Numbered from the stretch's first letter, positions 25,046-33,943 are shown. The stretch: DNA of 64,000 bases from Chryseobacterium rhizoplanae (GCF_900182655.1 NZ_FXTC01000012.1:62001-126000); one strand, 5' to 3'. Program-made: numbers and translations. The notes: generated by a model from the letters alone, not told the origin.

Positions 25046-26800
25046 TTAGTTTACACCGTGCATCATTTTCTTTAAGATAGGTGAAATTAAACCTAAGATT
25101 ACAGAAGCAATACCACAAAGTACTACGAATACCATGAAGAATTCAAATAGATTGTGAATTTCAAATCCTACAAAAGTAGGGTTATGTAATGGAAGCTGAG
25201 CTTTATCAAAAGCAGCTACCTGATCTGCAGTTAAAGTTACTTTTTTATCTAATACATCCTGTAGATTAACGCCCAGTTCTTCAGCTTTCTTAAATTTATC
25301 ACCTGTTGCAGGGATAAGCGCTCCTAATGAACCTGCCAATGCATAACCGGCAGCGTTAGAAATGAAGAATACACCATATAATAATGAAGCGAATCTTTTT
25401 GGAGCCAGTTTACCTACTAATGATAAACCAATTGGAGAAAGACAAAGCTCACCACAAGTCTGGATGAAGTATAAAAGCATTAACCATTTGATTGCCAATA
25501 ATCCTGAGTTTCCAAGATCTTTTACATTGTGGGCAATGATGAAATAAGAAAGAGCAATTAATGCCAATCCCATAGCTTGTTTGAATGGAGATACCGGCTC
25601 TTTTCCTTTTGCTCTTAGTTTATCCCAACACAAACTGAAAGGAACAGCCAAAAGAACTACGAAAATTCCATTGAAAATCTGAACCATTGAAGGAGGCATA
25701 TTCCATCCGAAAATGTTTCTGTCCGTTTGGTTATCCGCGATAAATGTTAATGAAGATCCTGCCTGTTCAAAAGCTGCCCAGAAAAAGATGATGAAGAATG
25801 AAACGATATAGATTACCCAGATTCTTTGTCTCTCAACTTTGTTTTCTGCAGAAGACATAATCAGGAAGGCAAGAGAAATCCCTGCCGCGTAGATGAAAGG
25901 ATAAATAATTCCTTTGATCAGCTGTCCCATTTCTACTGAGTTGAATCCAAACTCCCCTACAAGAAGGTATCTGAAAGCAAAGAATAAAATAACAAATATT
26001 CCGCCTGTGATTCCTAGAGCCTGCCCTGAGAATTTAGCAGTCTGTGTTTCTCCTTCCTCGAAATCGGCACTTGTATTGTTTTTTGGCAATCCTCCGATAG
26101 GTCTTCCTTCCGGAGTTACTACATATTTGTTTTTAAGAATAAAGAATGTTATTGTTCCGATTACCATCGCAATAGAAGCAGCTAAGAATCCCCATTTGAA
26201 AGCGAAGATATCTCTTACTCCGGTCGCAGCATCTTTTACATCTCCTACGTATGGACAGATAAACTGACCTAAGAATGCTCCGATGTTGATCCCCATATAG
26301 AAAATGGTAAAAGCTGAATCCAGTTTAGATTTTTCCTGTTTTGGATAAAGACTCCCTACCATTGAGGAAATATTCGGTTTAAAGAATCCATTACCGAAAA
26401 TGATAACGAATAATGCCAGCCACATAATCAGTTTAGCACTTCCGATGTCTGCTGAAAAAGTTGAAGCACTGATAAATAATAAGAACTGGCCAATAGCCAT
26501 TAACGATCCACCAATGATGATCGCGAATCTGTTTCCAATATACTTATCAGCAATAAATCCTCCCAAAAGAGGTGTTAAATAACATAACGCTAGAAATCCA
26601 CCATAGATGATCGCCGCATCAGCTTCTTTTATTAATAAGGAATTTACCATGAAGAGCGTCAAAAGTGCTCTCATCCCATAAAAGTTGAAACGCTCCCACA
26701 TTTCTGTTCCGAAAAGAACCCATAATCCTTTAGGATGCCTGGAATTCTTATTCTCTACAAATTCATCCGGTTTCGGGCTCAGTGCTTCAATATTATCCAT
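25046..26800 (-). CDS. POT-family proton-coupled peptide transporter (copy 2)
   Basis: The 584-residue transporter carries the POT signature LWVLFGTEMWERFNFYGMRA near residue 28, then GGFIADKYIGNRFAIIIGG, GNGFFKPNISSMVGSLY and a late TCGELCLSPIGLSLVGKLAP. It is longer than copy 1, mainly because of a longer N-terminus and a loop near residues 470-540 (GDKFKKAEELGVNLQDVLD). Expected function is di- and tripeptide uptake. It has its own complete promoter (26829-26858) and its own terminator, so the three POT genes are separately expressed rather than one operon. Confidence 0.93.
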   Translation of the reverse strand: MDNIEALSPKPDEFVENKNSRHPKGLWVLFGTEMWERFNFYGMRALLTLFMVNSLLIKEADAAIIYGGFLALCYLTPLLGGFIADKYIGNRFAIIIGGSLMAIGQFLLFISASTFSADIGSAKLIMWLALFVIIFGNGFFKPNISSMVGSLYPKQEKSKLDSAFTIFYMGINIGAFLGQFICPYVGDVKDAATGVRDIFAFKWGFLAASIAMVIGTITFFILKNKYVVTPEGRPIGGLPKNNTSADFEEGETQTAKFSGQALGITGGIFVILFFAFRYLLVGEFGFNSVEMGQLIKGIIYPFIYAAGISLAFLIMSSAENKVERQRIWVIYIVSFFIIFFWAAFEQAGSSLTFIADNQTDRNIFGWNMPPSMVQIFNGIFVVLLAVPFSLCWDKLRAKGKEPVSPFKQAMGLALIALSYFIIAHNVKDLGNSGLLAIKWLMLLYFIQTCGELCLSPIGLSLVGKLAPKRFASLLYGVFFISNAAGYALAGSLGALIPATGDKFKKAEELGVNLQDVLDKKVTLTADQVAAFDKAQLPLHNPTFVGFEIHNLFEFFMVFVVLCGIASVILGLISPILKKMMHGVN

Positions 26801-26828
26801 TTCTATTGTTAATTTTTGTTAAGACTGA

Positions 26829-26858
26829 CAAATATAGTTTATTTTGGGTTTTTGGCAA
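26829..26858 (-). promoter_or_regulatory. Bacteroidetes-type promoter for POT copy 2
   Basis: On the minus strand TTG (26858-26856), a 19-base spacer and TATATTTG (26836-26829) match the -33/-7 consensus. The -7 element ends 28 bases before the ATG at 26800. Confidence 0.7.
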
Positions 26859-26879
26859 GGTTTTAATTTTATTTTTAAA

Positions 26880-26908
26880 TAAAAAAGCTGCGGAACTATT
26901 CCACAGCT
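26880..26908 (-). terminator. Terminator after POT transporter copy 3
   Basis: The stem agctgcgg / ccacagct (26886-26893 and 26901-26908, one mismatch) is followed on the minus strand by a T-run. It lies 23 bases after the stop at 26932. Confidence 0.65.
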
Positions 26909-26931
26909 ACTTATCTTTATAATATCAATGA

Positions 26932-28587
26932 TTAATGTCCTTTTTCCTTCATAATTTTATTCAGTCTTTTTAACATAGAAAGACCTAAAAGTGTAGCAAA
27001 TATTAACAAACCGAAGTTAACAAGGAAATAATTCGTTTTGTTTTCGTAATTATACCACGTACTCGCCAGGATTCCGGAAAGCTTATTTCCCACAGAGTTG
27101 GCAAGGAAGAATCCTCCCATCATCAATGCGGTAATCCTTGCAGGAGAAAGTTTTGAAACGAATGAAAGTCCCATTGGAGACAAACATAATTCTCCGATGG
27201 TAATTACCCCGTAGCTGGCAACAAGCCATAAAGGAGATACTTTTACAGCTCCATTATCTCCGGCCATTACTGCTAAAACCATTACCAGACAGGAAAGTCC
27301 GGAAATAAATAACCCTAAAACAATCTTGGTAGGAGTTAGAGGTTCTTTTCCTTTTCTTCTCAACAATGCCCAGAACCCGACAATCACTGGTGTCAGTGCA
27401 ATAACCCAGAACGGATTGATAGACTGGAATAATTCTGTATTGTACAGATAAACTTTATTTTCAGGGTTTTTCTCAAGGGTAGCACGCTGTTCAGGAGATA
27501 TATTTTTAAAATAAACATCTTTGCCCATTTCTTTCTTCGTCTCTCCTTTGTCATCTTTTTGAGATCGGAACTGATTATCATAAACGGGTACTTCTTTGTT
27601 TTCATAGCTCTTACCTTCCACCATATAAATACCTTCCAATGGTTTTTCAAGAGAAGCAGGAACACTTCTGTCCGTATAATAATTTGCCCATCTCGTTAAA
27701 GCTGTACCATTCTGTTTGAAAACAGCCCAGAAGAACATACTGATCAGGAATACAGAAAGTAATGCTCCGATAGAAGCTTTTTCGTCAGGTTTGGCTTTAA
27801 AGTAAAGAGATGCGTAAAAGTAGATTACAGGTATACAAGCAAAAATAAAGGCATCTGTACTGTCACTTCCAAAAATATTGTTAGGAACAAACCAGCCTAT
27901 TACTCCAGCAATAATGGCAGGAACAAAAACTTTAAGCATAATTTCCGAAAGCTTGGTATCTCCTTCCTGTACAGGTTTCATCTGTGCAGCATGGATATAA
28001 TGCTTTCTTCCGATGGTAAAAATCACCATACCGATAAGCATTCCCACTCCGGCAGTGATGAAAGCCTCACCCCAGCCAAATTTATTACGCATAAATGCTG
28101 CAATAATGTTACAGATAAATGCTCCGATATTGATTCCCATATAGAAAATATTATATCCGGAGTCTTTATTCGCTTTATAAGGTTCTTCAGAATAAAGGTT
28201 TCCTAATAATGTTGAGATCGTCGGCTTAAAGAAACCGTTTCCTATGATAATTAATGCCAGTGAAGCATAAAACAGAGGTAAATCTTTAAATACTCCCATT
28301 CCTATATATCCGGCAGCCATTAAAAAACCTCCCAGGTAGATAGATTTAATATATCCTAAAACTCTGTCTGCCAGGAATCCACCAATGAAGGGCGTCAGAT
28401 AAGTTAAGGCAATATAAGTTCCGAAAATGTCATCAGCAGTTTTATCCGGAAGTCCAAGTCCGCCTTTCATACCCGTAGGCTCAATAACATACAGAACAAA
28501 GATTCCAAGAATCAGGTAATACCCGAAACGCTCCCACATCTCAGTGAAAAAGAGGAAGGGCAGCCCTTTAGGATGTTTAGTCTTCAT
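26932..28587 (-). CDS. POT-family proton-coupled peptide transporter (copy 3)
   Basis: The 551-residue protein has the signature LPFLFFTEMWERFGYYLILG at its N-terminus, GGFLADRVLGYIKSIYLGG, GNGFFKPTISTLLGNLY and a late TIGELCLSPMGLSFVSKLSP. A hydrophilic loop near residues 305-375 (YTDRSVPASLEKPLEG) sets it apart from the other two. The ATG at 28587 gives MKTKHPKGLPF, as in copy 2 (RHPKGLW). A longer frame to a TTG at 28611 is rejected because a promoter-like element overlaps it. Predicted role: peptide uptake. The three copies are divergent enough to be old paralogues. Confidence 0.93.
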   Translation of the reverse strand: MKTKHPKGLPFLFFTEMWERFGYYLILGIFVLYVIEPTGMKGGLGLPDKTADDIFGTYIALTYLTPFIGGFLADRVLGYIKSIYLGGFLMAAGYIGMGVFKDLPLFYASLALIIIGNGFFKPTISTLLGNLYSEEPYKANKDSGYNIFYMGINIGAFICNIIAAFMRNKFGWGEAFITAGVGMLIGMVIFTIGRKHYIHAAQMKPVQEGDTKLSEIMLKVFVPAIIAGVIGWFVPNNIFGSDSTDAFIFACIPVIYFYASLYFKAKPDEKASIGALLSVFLISMFFWAVFKQNGTALTRWANYYTDRSVPASLEKPLEGIYMVEGKSYENKEVPVYDNQFRSQKDDKGETKKEMGKDVYFKNISPEQRATLEKNPENKVYLYNTELFQSINPFWVIALTPVIVGFWALLRRKGKEPLTPTKIVLGLFISGLSCLVMVLAVMAGDNGAVKVSPLWLVASYGVITIGELCLSPMGLSFVSKLSPARITALMMGGFFLANSVGNKLSGILASTWYNYENKTNYFLVNFGLLIFATLLGLSMLKRLNKIMKEKGH

Positions 28588-28608
28588 ATATTCAATTTTC
28601 AAATTTCC

Positions 28609-28616
28609 CAAAAATA
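28609..28616 (-). promoter_or_regulatory. Candidate -7 element TATTTTTG for POT copy 3
   Basis: TATTTTTG on the minus strand lies 21 bases upstream of the ATG at 28587 and fits TAnnTTTG. No -33 TTG is evident. It supports the ATG over the upstream TTG. Confidence 0.4.
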
Positions 28617-28812
28617 GGTTTTTAATTTTAATTGATAAAATAAATAAAACTGCCGTAAATGATTAATGAAATAAATAAGAAATATCAATGTGCATACGAG
28701 TTTTCTTTATCCAAAAACTTGTACATATTTTACAAATTAAAGGAAAATGAATAAGCATAAAACATGCATATGTATTTCCTTTTCAAGTGATATTTGTTTT
28801 CTATTTTCGGTA

Positions 28813-28828
28813 ATGTCAATAGTGACAT
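28813..28828. promoter_or_regulatory. Inverted repeat ATGTCA-ATAG-TGACAT upstream of the peptide gene
   Basis: Perfect 6-base arms with a 4-base centre lie 24 bases upstream of the preferred ATG of the GG-leader peptide. Size and position fit an operator for a dimeric regulator, but no regulator gene is adjacent. Confidence 0.35.
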
Positions 28829-28852
28829 ATAATGATAAAAAAACATTTTATT

Positions 28853-29026
28853 ATGAAAAAATTAAAGAAACTTTCGAGAGAGAATTTAAAAAATGTTCAA
28901 GGAGGTAGAAAAGATTTTTGTCAGCCGGGAGCTGGTGATGTATGTGGACAATATGGATTGGAATGTGGCTTTTGGTATACGGTACAAAATGGCCAGGTGG
29001 TTGAGTCTCATAATGCTTGTATGTAA
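28853..29026 (+). CDS. GG-leader bacteriocin-like small peptide
   Basis: The 57-residue precursor starts MKKLKKLSRENLKNVQGG, the double-glycine leader that I recall from Chryseobacterium 'bacteriocin-like' peptides. Cleavage after GG would release 39 residues starting RKDFCQPGAGDVCGQYG, with four Cys in total (FC, VC, EC and AC), possibly two disulphides. An in-frame ATG at 28832 would add seven residues before the leader and is less likely. No peptidase-transporter or modification enzyme is adjacent; two GLPGLI genes follow. Antimicrobial or signalling function is only inferred from the leader. Two hairpins, one with a long T-run, follow the stop. Confidence 0.75.
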   Translation: MKKLKKLSRENLKNVQGGRKDFCQPGAGDVCGQYGLECGFWYTVQNGQVVESHNACM

Positions 29027-29053
29027 TGATGTTAACCTGAATAACAGGTTTTT

Positions 29054-29085
29054 AAAGAGATACAATTAGTATCTCTTTTTCTTTT
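29054..29085 (+). terminator. Terminator after the GG-leader peptide gene
   Basis: A 10-base stem (aaagagatac, gtatctcttt) with a 5-base loop is followed by a T-rich tract. A smaller hairpin (aacctg / caggtt, 29034-29050) precedes it. Together they isolate the peptide transcript from the GLPGLI gene. Confidence 0.75.
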
Positions 29086-29115
29086 TCTCTAATACTGAAT
29101 ACTACTTAAACTGTC

Positions 29116-29910
29116 ATGAAAGCATTACTTTTTATCTTATTATTCATATCGAATATTTTGGCTGCACAGAATATTACTTTTATATATGAACTTATCTTTA
29201 GAACTGAAAAAAAAGATGTAAAACAAGAATATTATTATCTGGATGTTCTGGGTAAGCAATCTGTTTTTAGATCAGAAAAAGCACGTGAAGCAGACTCATT
29301 AATGCAAAAAAATGGGTATTGGCAGAGGCGTCAACCTATTTTTGAGAATATGTATTCATTCAAAAACTTAATCAGTAATACAGTTTATAAAAGTATTACA
29401 CACCCGTCAATGTATGATTTATATTATATTAACATTGATGATAGACTACAATGGCAGATTCTGTCTGATACAATGAAAATTGGTGATGTGGAATGTCAGA
29501 AAGCGGTAACAGAGTATGGTGGACGCAAATGGATTGCCTGGTTTGATCGTGCAAGCCCACTACAGGATGGACCTTATATATTTTATGGACTTCCGGGATT
29601 AATTGTTAAGCTTTCTGATGATAAGGGTGATTTTGATTTTGACCTTATAAAAATAAAAAAATCTGATAAAAATAATATGTTCTATTTGCGAAAAGGGAGA
29701 GAAATAAATTGGGATATTTATAAGAAATTGCAAAGTGATTATTATAATGATCCCTTTGCTGAAGTAAAAGCCAGAAATATTAAAACAAAAGTTGGTGATG
29801 TCAATGGAAATCCTGTAAATTTAAGCTTCAAAGAAATTACGGGAAATATTCAAAAACAACTTAAAGAAAGTAATCCCATAGAGCTGGATAAAGCTGTAAA
29901 GTATCCTTAG
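29116..29910 (+). CDS. GLPGLI family protein (copy 1)
   Basis: The 264-residue exported protein has a signal peptide (ending NILAAQ), then NITFIYELIF. The family hallmark is YIFYGLPGLIVKLSDD near residue 155, preceded by CQKAVTEYGGRKWIAWF. GLPGLI proteins are Bacteroidetes-specific and of unknown function; some occur near peptide or TonB-linked genes. The C-terminus (NPIELDKAVKYP) is almost the same as in the next gene, indicating a duplication. The 127-base gap to copy 2 contains a possible gene remnant. Confidence 0.85.
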   Translation: MKALLFILLFISNILAAQNITFIYELIFRTEKKDVKQEYYYLDVLGKQSVFRSEKAREADSLMQKNGYWQRRQPIFENMYSFKNLISNTVYKSITHPSMYDLYYINIDDRLQWQILSDTMKIGDVECQKAVTEYGGRKWIAWFDRASPLQDGPYIFYGLPGLIVKLSDDKGDFDFDLIKIKKSDKNNMFYLRKGREINWDIYKKLQSDYYNDPFAEVKARNIKTKVGDVNGNPVNLSFKEITGNIQKQLKESNPIELDKAVKYP

Positions 29911-29956
29911 CGAATAAAATCACTGGCTTATCCTTTTAATCAATATCTTTATCAAT

Positions 29957-30031
29957 GATACGGAATACCCGGTTCAGTATGAAAGAGCAGATCCGGAGTT
30001 CTTTATCCCGGAATTATTATCAGAAAATTAA
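29957..30031 (+). pseudogene. Possible C-terminal remnant of an unidentified gene
   Basis: Between the GLPGLI copies one frame encodes DTEYPVQYERADPEFFIPEL and four more residues, then TAA. The composition is coding-like, unlike the surrounding AT-rich spacer, and there is no start codon. I do not recognise the family. It may be the tail of a gene lost when the GLPGLI genes duplicated. Confidence 0.3.
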
Positions 30032-30037
30032 ATTATT

Positions 30038-30862
30038 ATGAAAAGCTTATTATTTATATTGCTGGGAACATTTATTTGTTTTTCACAAAGTAACAGATTT
30101 ATATATGAAGTAACTTCTAAGAAGGATTCTACCTCTGAAAATAGGATGAAAGAAAATTTTAATCTTGATATTACGCCCGATGATATAATTTATTACAATA
30201 GATTATACTATGTTAATGATTCATTGTTTGCAGCTAAAAATCAATACGGATATAAAGGGTATAAACTGACTTCATTTCTGATAAAAAAAAATAATAGTAA
30301 TGAATATCAAAACTATGAATACATAGGAGATGTAAACTTCTATAAAATTAGCGAAAAAGCAGAGCAGAACTGGAAAATTTCAGATAGTACCAAAACATTT
30401 GGAGGATATCAGGTTCAAAAAGCTATAACGGAGTTTGGAGGAAGAAGCTGGGTGGCATGGTTTTCCAAAGATATTCCGATGCCTTATGGTCCCTATAAGT
30501 TTAATGGGTTACCCGGATTGATTATGGAACTATATGATACCAAAAGGAATTATTATTTCAAAATTATTAAAAGTGAAAAAATTCCTGAGGATTATAAACG
30601 GGTTTCATTAGATAATTGTATTTCCAGAGCAATTCCTGTGGATTATACAAAATTGAATAAGTTAAGATTAGAACTGTATGACAACCCTTTCAAATATATA
30701 ATGAATGGAAGACTGAACTTGTCAGAAGGAAAGAAATTACAGCTTGATGATGGGACGATCCTTACAAAAGAGGAACTGAAACCTGCAGAAGCAAATGAAA
30801 GAATAAAATTTAAATCCTTTAATAATCCTATTGAACTGGATAAAGCAGTAAGATATCCTTGA
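30038..30862 (+). CDS. GLPGLI family protein (copy 2)
   Basis: The 274-residue protein has a signal peptide (ending CFSQ) and the family core KFNGLPGLIMELYDTKRNY near residue 160, preceded by QVQKAITEFGGRSWVAWF. It is a diverged paralogue of copy 1; both end NPIELDKAV-YP. The distance from copy 1 is 127 bases, so co-transcription is possible. Function is unknown. A strong bidirectional terminator separates it from the convergent S9 peptidase. Confidence 0.85.
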   Translation: MKSLLFILLGTFICFSQSNRFIYEVTSKKDSTSENRMKENFNLDITPDDIIYYNRLYYVNDSLFAAKNQYGYKGYKLTSFLIKKNNSNEYQNYEYIGDVNFYKISEKAEQNWKISDSTKTFGGYQVQKAITEFGGRSWVAWFSKDIPMPYGPYKFNGLPGLIMELYDTKRNYYFKIIKSEKIPEDYKRVSLDNCISRAIPVDYTKLNKLRLELYDNPFKYIMNGRLNLSEGKKLQLDDGTILTKEELKPAEANERIKFKSFNNPIELDKAVRYP

Positions 30863-30895
30863 TGAAAGCTTCTTTCAGAATATTTTTAAAATACT

Positions 30896-30928
30896 AAAAA
30901 ACCTTTCAGAGCTTCTGAAAGGTTTTTA
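30896..30928. terminator. Bidirectional terminator between GLPGLI copy 2 and the S9 peptidase
   Basis: An 11-base stem (aacctttcaga, tctgaaaggtt) with a 3-base loop has an A-run on its left and a T-run on its right, so it works for both convergent genes. Confidence 0.8.
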
Positions 30929-30947
30929 TTTAGATATAATATGATAT

Positions 30948-33077
30948 TTATAAGTTATTCAGGATAAAATCCGTCATTTTCTGATACAACTGAGGTCTTG
31001 TCTGCCCACCATAGATTCCGTGGTTTTTATCCGGATAAGCCATGAAATCAAACTGTTTTTTGTTTTGAATTAAAGCCTCGGAGAATTCCATAGAATTCTG
31101 GAAGTGAACGTTATCATCTGCCGTTCCGTGAATCAGGAGGAATTTACCTTTCAATAAGTTTGCATATTCCGTAGGAGAGTTTTTATCATATCCATCAGGG
31201 TTTTCCTGAGGCGTTCTCATAAACCTTTCCGTGTATACAGAGTCATAATATCTCCAGTTGGTTACCGGTGCTACGGCAATTCCCATTTTGAAAACATCCG
31301 CACCTTTAGTCATTGCCAGACTGGTCATATACCCACCAAAGCTCCATCCGAACATTCCGATTCTGCTTTTGTCAACATAAGATTGGCTTCCAAACCACTT
31401 TGCTGCAGTGATCTGATCCTCAATCTCATATTTCCCTAAATTCATATACGTTACTTTCTTGTATTTTGCTCCTTTGTAACCCGTTCCACGACCGTCTACA
31501 CAAGCTACGATATATCCTTTTTGTACAAGATGGTTGAACCACATTGCATTTCCATTATCCCATGAATTCGCAACCTGCTGAGAGCCCGGTCCGGAATACT
31601 GGAACATAAATAAAGGGTATTTTTTATTCGGATCAAAGTTTTTAGGCTTCATAATCCATGCATTCATCTGATCGCCTGCCGCATTCGGAATGGTGATGAA
31701 TTCTTTTTCAACAAAATTATCCGTTTTTAATTTCTGTAACTGATCATTGTTATTCTGAAGCTCTTTTACCGCTTTTCCGTTCCCGTCTTTTAAAACATAA
31801 GTGTAAGGTTTTGCAGCTGTAGAAGAGGTCTCAATGAAATAATTATAGTTCTTGCTGAAATTGGCAGAGTTGTTTCCTTCTGCATTGGAGATCAGCTGAG
31901 ATTTTCCGTTTTCAATATTTACTTTGGAAACAACTTTATTGATGCTTCCTTTTTCAGTAGTCTGAACGTAAATTTCTTTTGATTTTGGATTGAATCCATA
32001 ATAATCTGTTACCTCCCAGTTTCCTTTTGTGATCTGCTTTTTAAGCTTACCATCTTTATCATACCAGTAAAGATGGCGGTTTCCGTCTCTCTCAGAAGCC
32101 CAAAGGAATGAATCGTCTTCAAGGAATTCCAGGGTAGGACTGTCAGTATCAATCCATTTATCATCCGTCTCAGTAAACAACTTCTGAACAGCTCCTGTTT
32201 TAGTGTTTACTTTTAAAATATCTGAAGCATTCTGGATTCTCTCAGAAGTAATTAAAACAATTTCATCCGGTTTTGCAGTCTGGAATACATTCGGGATGTA
32301 ATAATTCTTGAAAGAACCTAAGTTCAGCTGTATTGTTTTCCCGTTATCCAGACGGTAAAGCTGTGCAGAAACAACAGAGTTTTTCTCTCCGGCTTTTGGG
32401 TATTTATAACGCATTTCGGCCGGGTAAAGACTTTTTCCGTAGATAGGAATATAGATTTCCGGTACTTGTCCTTCGTCAGATTTTACAAATACAATCGCAT
32501 CAGAATTTTTGGTCCACTCATACTGTCTCGCATGTCCGAATTCTTCCTCATAAACCCAATCTGCCAAACCATTCAATATTGAATTCTTTTTACCATCAGT
32601 AGTAATCTGTGTGATTTTTCCTGAAGCAAGGTCCTGATAGAACAAGTTGTTGTCAGAAATGAATGCCACTTTTGTTGCATCCGGTGAAAATGTAGGCTCC
32701 TGAACTGTTTTACCGTCATTAAGACTGATCACTTTTCCGGATTTTAAATCTTTTACATCGAATTTCCCAAGGAAAGAATGTCTGTAAATAGGCTGGCTGC
32801 CGGTCTGTAAAAGGATTTTAGACTCATCATCAGAAAAAATATAGCTTTCAAACTTTCCATCTACAAGGTTTCCCTCTTTCTGTGAAGTTTTATAAGAATA
32901 TTTTGCAATTCCTGAGGGTTCTATCACAAGATAATTTTCACCGTTTTTCATGGAAGTGATTCCTGCGATCCCTTTTCCACGGTAGTATCCTGAATATATT
33001 TTATCTAAAGTAATTTCCTGTGCCGATACATTTTGGAATACAGCAGCAATGGTAAGAGTTAATAGGAGTTTTTTCAT
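30948..33077 (-). CDS. Exported S9 family peptidase, dipeptidyl peptidase IV-like
   Basis: The 709-residue protein has a signal peptide (MKKLLLTLTIAAVFQNVSAQ), an eight-bladed propeller-like region and a C-terminal alpha/beta hydrolase. The catalytic Ser is in MFGWSFGGYMT near residue 577, the Asp in HGTADDNVHFQNS and the His in DKNHGIYGG. The conserved DWVYEEEF (substrate amino-terminus binding Glu pair) is present near residue 180, as in DPP4 and prolyl tripeptidyl peptidases. It would release dipeptides or tripeptides after proline in the periplasm. The POT transporters nearby could import the products. The ATG at 33077 is preferred because a promoter element overlaps the longer frame. Confidence 0.92.
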   Translation of the reverse strand: MKKLLLTLTIAAVFQNVSAQEITLDKIYSGYYRGKGIAGITSMKNGENYLVIEPSGIAKYSYKTSQKEGNLVDGKFESYIFSDDESKILLQTGSQPIYRHSFLGKFDVKDLKSGKVISLNDGKTVQEPTFSPDATKVAFISDNNLFYQDLASGKITQITTDGKKNSILNGLADWVYEEEFGHARQYEWTKNSDAIVFVKSDEGQVPEIYIPIYGKSLYPAEMRYKYPKAGEKNSVVSAQLYRLDNGKTIQLNLGSFKNYYIPNVFQTAKPDEIVLITSERIQNASDILKVNTKTGAVQKLFTETDDKWIDTDSPTLEFLEDDSFLWASERDGNRHLYWYDKDGKLKKQITKGNWEVTDYYGFNPKSKEIYVQTTEKGSINKVVSKVNIENGKSQLISNAEGNNSANFSKNYNYFIETSSTAAKPYTYVLKDGNGKAVKELQNNNDQLQKLKTDNFVEKEFITIPNAAGDQMNAWIMKPKNFDPNKKYPLFMFQYSGPGSQQVANSWDNGNAMWFNHLVQKGYIVACVDGRGTGYKGAKYKKVTYMNLGKYEIEDQITAAKWFGSQSYVDKSRIGMFGWSFGGYMTSLAMTKGADVFKMGIAVAPVTNWRYYDSVYTERFMRTPQENPDGYDKNSPTEYANLLKGKFLLIHGTADDNVHFQNSMEFSEALIQNKKQFDFMAYPDKNHGIYGGQTRPQLYQKMTDFILNNL

Positions 33078-33095
33078 TTTCAATTTTAATGATTC

Positions 33096-33103
33096 CAAAT
33101 TTA
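33096..33103 (-). promoter_or_regulatory. Candidate -7 element TAAATTTG for the S9 peptidase
   Basis: TAAATTTG on the minus strand, 18 bases before the ATG at 33077, fits TAnnTTTG. The -33 part is unclear. Confidence 0.4.
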
Positions 33104-33248
33104 ATAATTCTTACTTATATAACCATATAAAATGCAAAATCAGGATTTGATATCCTTTTTTATGTTATAATAATTTCAATAATGAAATTTTTGAAAAAAG
33201 GCAATTTGGCAAAAGAATTGAATATATAATAACTATAAATCAAATCAA

Positions 33249-33731
33249 ATGATAATTATGGAAACGAATGCATACAACCAGAAACTGAACCGTTATGTAT
33301 TAAACGACCAGATTGTTTATACAGGTTTTTCCAGTTTTAATGACGCTGAAGAATGCGCCCATAAAAAAGGAGGAACATTGGTAGAAGTAGTGTTTAGAGA
33401 TGGGAATGATAATCCCGAAATTACTGATGAAGCAGGTTTGATAGAGAAAAAACTTCATTACCATGTGGATGCAGGCGATGAATACAAATTTATTCATTCC
33501 TCAGATCCCGGATTCAGAAAATATGCGGATGAGTTGCAAAAAATTAAAGCGAGACAACAGCAATCTCCACCCGATGAAAGATATTTTGCCAATTTTGAAA
33601 TTGAAAATGCGGAAGACCCGATCATTGTGATCAAAAATGATCATTTTGAATCGGTAACATCAAGAGAGCGTTCAAAGTATTTGAAACATGCCTGTGTTTA
33701 TGAAATAGGGGTTTCCCTGCCAAAATCTTAA
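33249..33731 (+). CDS. Hypothetical protein (160 aa)
   Basis: I do not recognise this family. It is a soluble, charged protein of 160 residues (157 if the ATG at 33258 is used). It has no signal peptide. The N-terminal part (NDQIVYTGFSSFNDAEECAH) and a C-terminal ITSR-like segment (ESVTSRERSKYLKHA) are separated by a Gln- and Pro-containing linker (ARQQQSPPDE). It lies 13 bases upstream of the DUF6496 gene and is probably in the same operon. A role in stress or DNA-associated processes is only suggested by that neighbour. Confidence 0.7.
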   Translation: MIIMETNAYNQKLNRYVLNDQIVYTGFSSFNDAEECAHKKGGTLVEVVFRDGNDNPEITDEAGLIEKKLHYHVDAGDEYKFIHSSDPGFRKYADELQKIKARQQQSPPDERYFANFEIENAEDPIIVIKNDHFESVTSRERSKYLKHACVYEIGVSLPKS

Positions 33732-33744
33732 AAAAAATCAAATC

Positions 33745-33933
33745 ATGAGCAAGACTAAATATTCAGAAAAAGCTCAGGACAAAGTAGGAAAAGTGATGCA
33801 CGAATTCAAGGAAGGAAAACTGAAATCTTCTTCCGGAAAGAAAGTGACAAGCAGAAAGCAAGCCGTAGCTATCGGCATTTCTGAAGCTAGAGAAAAGGGA
33901 CTTAAAACGCCTGCAAAGAAAAAAAGTAAATAA
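33745..33933 (+). CDS. DUF6496 domain small basic protein
   Basis: This 62-residue Lys-rich protein contains KVMHEFKEGKLKSSSGKKV and TSRKQAVAIGISEAREKG, the core of the DUF6496 family, and ends with a histone H1-like tail (TPAKKKSK). Such proteins are small, very basic and possibly nucleic-acid binding; the function is not established. It follows the hypothetical gene at 33249 by 13 bases and is closed by a strong GC-rich terminator. Confidence 0.85.
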   Translation: MSKTKYSEKAQDKVGKVMHEFKEGKLKSSSGKKVTSRKQAVAIGISEAREKGLKTPAKKKSK

Positions 33934-33943
33934 ACTTATAGAG

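Noticed and set aside
22925-28587. Defence island around the DUF1016 gene
   Set aside because: The DUF1016 gene is truncated and its neighbours are peptide transporters, with no methylase, toxin or other defence gene.
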